DNA of 6,916 bases from an uncultured bacterium. Its GTDB lineage: Bacteria; Bacillota; Clostridia; Lachnospirales; Lachnospiraceae. The notes beneath the pieces are model-generated. The model searched no databases. It saw only the letters and a program-made list of their open reading frames with translations, and was not told the DNA's origin. Position 1 is the first letter of the stretch. Every line of letters starts with the position of its first letter. The DNA lies in the NCBI GenBank assembly GCA_947086625.1, contig CAMTZV010000074.1, forward strand, positions 1 to 6,916. Reading direction: 5' to 3'. Positions 4,780 to 6,916 of the stretch are shown here, piece by piece. Both the position numbers and the translations under genes were made by a program.

Positions 4780-5931
4780 GTGAGCAAATTTAAGGAGCTG
4801 TTCGGGGATGAGGGCGATATCCGGGTCTACTTCGCGCCGGGGCGCGTCAACATGATCGGCGAGCACACCGACTACAACGGCGGGCACGTCTTTCCGTGTG
4901 CGCTGACGATCGGCACCTACGGCGTCGTCCGCAAACGGGCGGACGAAAAGCTGCGCTTTTATTCCATGAATTTTGAGCAGCTCGGCATCATCGAGTCGAG
5001 CCTTTCCGACTTAAAGCCCGACCCGGCGGCGGACTGGACGAACTACCCGAAGGGCATGATCTGGGCATTTGGCGAGAAGGGCATGAAAATTATGGAGGGC
5101 ATGGATCTTTTGCTGTTCGGCAACATTCCAAACGGCTCGGGCTTAAGCTCATCCGCGTCGGTGGAGGTGCTGACCGGCTATATCTTAAAGGATCTGTACG
5201 GCTGCGACGTGACGAATCAGGACATCGCGCTCATCGGCCAGTTTTCCGAAAACAAGTTCAACGGCGTCAACTGCGGCATCATGGATCAGTTTGCGATCGC
5301 GATGGGAAAGAAGGGGCACGCGATCTTCCTCGACACGGCAACGCTGGAGTACAGCTATGCGCCCATCGAGCTGAAGGACGCGAAGATCGTGATCTCCTGC
5401 TCGAACAAAAAGCGCGGGCTTGGCGATTCCAAGTATAACGAAAGACGCGCGGAGTGCGAGAAGGCGCTTGAGGAGCTGCAGCAGTTTGTCGGGATCGACA
5501 GCCTCGGCGATCTGAACGAGGAGGAGTTCGAGAAGTACAAAAACGCGATCAGGGACGAGGACCGCGTCAAGCGCGCGCGCCATGCGGTTTATGAGAACCA
5601 GCGCACGATCCACGCGGTTGAGGCGCTCAAAAACAATGATGTGGAAAAATTCGGCAAGCTGATGAACGAGTCGCACGTTTCCCTGCGGGACGACTACGAG
5701 GTTACAGGCATCGAGCTGGACACGCTTGCGGAGGAGGCGTGGAAGGTCGAGGGCGTGATCGGCTCCCGCATGACCGGCGCGGGCTTCGGCGGCTGCTCGG
5801 TGAGTATCGTGAAGGACGACGCGGTGGAGCGCTTTATCGCGCAGGTCGGGAAGGCGTACGAGGAAAAGATCGGGTACGCGGCGGACTTTTATGTGGTGGA
5901 GATCGGCGACGGCCCGGTGCGTCTGGCGTAG
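4780..5931 (+). CDS. galK: Galactokinase, apparently started from GTG after an in-frame stop
   Basis: This GHMP-fold enzyme phosphorylates D-galactose with ATP to galactose-1-phosphate, the entry step of the Leloir pathway in the cytosol. Counted from the GTG it has 383 residues, close to the family norm of about 385-390. The three GHMP motifs are intact: APGRVNMIGEHTDYNGG (19-35) with catalytic Arg22 and substrate-binding Glu28/Asp31; the ATP-binding GSGLSSSAS (119-127); and GAGFGGCS (333-340). The catalytic base is Asp169 in GIMDQF. The Asp/Glu spacing of the first motif identifies galactokinase within GHMP kinases. The best ribosome binding site points to the ATG at 4765, separated from this frame by a TGA, so the start is uncertain and the GTG is the earliest in-frame start after that stop. 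The lost residues precede the conserved fold, so activity is probably kept. galT follows after 108 bp. Confidence 0.93.
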   Translation: MSKFKELFGDEGDIRVYFAPGRVNMIGEHTDYNGGHVFPCALTIGTYGVVRKRADEKLRFYSMNFEQLGIIESSLSDLKPDPAADWTNYPKGMIWAFGEKGMKIMEGMDLLLFGNIPNGSGLSSSASVEVLTGYILKDLYGCDVTNQDIALIGQFSENKFNGVNCGIMDQFAIAMGKKGHAIFLDTATLEYSYAPIELKDAKIVISCSNKKRGLGDSKYNERRAECEKALEELQQFVGIDSLGDLNEEEFEKYKNAIRDEDRVKRARHAVYENQRTIHAVEALKNNDVEKFGKLMNESHVSLRDDYEVTGIELDTLAEEAWKVEGVIGSRMTGAGFGGCSVSIVKDDAVERFIAQVGKAYEEKIGYAADFYVVEIGDGPVRLA

Positions 5932-5937
5932 CCGGGG

Positions 5938-5978
5938 CAGGAAACGAATCAAAACGCAGGCGCTTTGTTCGTTTCCTG
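5938..5978. repeat. Long galK-galT intercistronic hairpin without U-tract
   Basis: CAGGAAACGAA (5938-5948) is perfectly complementary to TTCGTTTCCTG (5968-5978). Beyond a bulged T, CAAA (5950-5953) pairs with TTTG (5964-5967), extending the stem. The sequence after the stem (TATCTATAAACATC) has no run of T, so it is not a standard terminator on the + strand; nor does the - strand have one after it. Lying just after the galK stop and about 60 nt before galT, it could be an RNA processing or stability element, a Rho-independent partial attenuator, or a DNA operator. Confidence 0.55.
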
Positions 5979-6039
5979 TATCTATAAACATCTTATGCGG
6001 CGCACACAGGGAGCGACCGCAAAAAAGGCAGGGGGACAA

Positions 6040-6916
6040 ATGGAGATGAATAGCGCAGAGACAAACATTTTGAAACTGGTGGATTATGCACTTGCGACAG
6101 GCCTGATCGACCGGCTGGACATTACGTATACGATCAATCGGCTGCTCGAGCTTTTTGAGCTGGACGAGATCGACGACGCGCTTGTGCGGGAGTGGGAACA
6201 TGCGCCGCGCATGAGCCGGGAGCAGGCGGAGGACTGCCTGGAGCAGGTGCTCGGCGAGCTGTGCGATTATGCATATGCAAAACAGATCACGACCGAAAAC
6301 AGCGTGGTCTACCGCGACCTGTTTGACACGAAGATCATGGGGCTGCTCATGCCGCGCCCGAGCGAGGTCGTCCGCAATTTTACAAACCTGTACACGGGCA
6401 CCTCACCCGAGGCGGCGACCGACTATTTTTACAGGCTCAGCCGCGACAGCAATTACATCCGCCGCTACCGCATCAAAAAGGATTTAAAGTGGACGGCGGA
6501 CACAGAGTACGGCACGCTGGATATCACGGTCAACCTCTCCAAGCCGGAAAAGGATCCGAAGGCGATCGCGGCGGCGAAGCTGGCGAAGCGGAGCGGTTAC
6601 CCGAAATGCCTGCTGTGCCGTGAGAACGAGGGCTATGCGGGACGCGTCAACCATCCCGCGCGTCAGAACCACCGCGTCATCCCGGTGACGATCAACGGCA
6701 GCGGCTGGTGCTTCCAGTATTCGCCCTATGTTTATTACAACGAGCACTGCATCGTGTTCAACACGCAGCACATCCCGATGAAGATCGAGCGCGCGACGTT
6801 CGGGAAGCTTTTGGACTTTGTGGAGCAGTTCCCCCACTACTTTGTGGGGAGCAACGCGGATCTTCCGATCGTGGGCGGCTCGATTTTGAGCCACGACCAT
6901 TTCCAGGGCGGACACT
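6040..6916 (+). CDS. galT: UDP-glucose--hexose-1-phosphate uridylyltransferase, class II, 3'-truncated by window end
   Basis: The frame is open from the ATG at 6040 to the right edge (292 codons), out of about 500 expected for the class II GalT of Firmicutes. The enzyme exchanges UMP between UDP-glucose and galactose-1-phosphate, giving UDP-galactose and glucose-1-phosphate, and acts directly on the GalK product. Family features are the helical N-terminus (YTINRLLELFELDE, about 30-43), DTKIMGLLMPRPSEV (96-110), a CLLC pair (Cys190/Cys193), QNHRVIPVTINGSGWCFQYSPY (about 210-231) and LSHDHFQGG (283-291). The last holds the H-x-H nucleophile region, His285/His287. The site GGGGGA (6031-6036) is only 3 nt from the ATG at 6040 but 9 nt from an in-frame ATG at 6046, so the true start may be two codons later. 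It probably shares a transcript with galK. Confidence 0.95.
   Translation, partial: MEMNSAETNILKLVDYALATGLIDRLDITYTINRLLELFELDEIDDALVREWEHAPRMSREQAEDCLEQVLGELCDYAYAKQITTENSVVYRDLFDTKIMGLLMPRPSEVVRNFTNLYTGTSPEAATDYFYRLSRDSNYIRRYRIKKDLKWTADTEYGTLDITVNLSKPEKDPKAIAAAKLAKRSGYPKCLLCRENEGYAGRVNHPARQNHRVIPVTINGSGWCFQYSPYVYYNEHCIVFNTQHIPMKIERATFGKLLDFVEQFPHYFVGSNADLPIVGGSILSHDHFQGGH

Noticed and set aside
5983..5988. TATAAA as -10 of a separate galT promoter
   Set aside because: No acceptable -35 lies 16-18 bp upstream and there is no TGN extension.
5185..6201. Long open frame of 338 codons antisense to galK and the start of galT
   Set aside because: It is a codon-bias shadow of GC-rich genes: no recognisable family, no RBS, Arg/Val/Leu/His-rich low-quality protein, and full overlap with well-identified galK and galT.
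1..6916. Novel defence, mobile or biosynthetic system
   Set aside because: All major frames belong to recognisable metabolic or membrane families; no transposase, integrase, toxin-antitoxin pair, nuclease, reverse transcriptase or array-like repeat was seen on either strand.

Overview
This 6.9 kb window looks like ordinary chromosomal metabolic DNA from a GC-rich member of the Clostridia, most likely a gut-type Lachnospiraceae or Oscillospiraceae relative. The evidence is strong AGGAGG-type ribosome binding sites, a DUF6171-type Cys-rich small protein, a class II (Firmicutes-type) GalT, and an intracellular GH51 arabinofuranosidase. TGA is used as a normal stop codon in several genes, so the standard bacterial code applies. 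There is no tRNA, rRNA, CRISPR array, insertion sequence, phage gene or recognisable defence system.

Left part (1-1769, + strand). The C-terminus of a class I aminotransferase enters from the left edge. It is followed by a HisC-type histidinol-phosphate aminotransferase and, 2 bp after its stop, a small integral membrane protein of the 'small multi-drug export' family (PF06695). A hairpin with U/A tracts on both sides (1778-1808) closes this unit and also the convergent gene beyond it.

Middle part (1824-2883). A membrane PAP2-family phosphatase is encoded on the - strand. Its N-terminus carries three tandem pentapeptide repeats. A 292-bp AT-rich divergent intergenic region follows, with a promoter reading each way, a perfect 7-1-7 palindrome, and a cre-like box over the predicted start of rightward transcription.

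Right part (2884-6916, + strand). This is a sugar-use cluster. A small DUF6171-like Cys-rich protein and a GH51 alpha-L-arabinofuranosidase appear to form an operon under a cre-marked promoter. Galactokinase (galK) follows, with its own near-consensus promoter whose -35 box overlaps the arabinofuranosidase stop codon. The class II galactose-1-phosphate uridylyltransferase (galT) runs off the right edge. Together the genes suggest cytosolic trimming of arabinose from imported arabinose- and galactose-containing oligosaccharides, and entry of galactose into the Leloir pathway. galE is not in the window.

The most unusual observation is at the start of galK. The well-placed ribosome binding site and ATG (4765) open a reading frame in phase with galK that meets a TGA after four codons, directly followed by a GTG (4780) in the same frame. 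Either galK has acquired a nonsense codon and is rescued by reinitiation, or a four-codon leader peptide (MQEK) controls it, or there is a sequence error. No clearly novel multi-gene system is visible.
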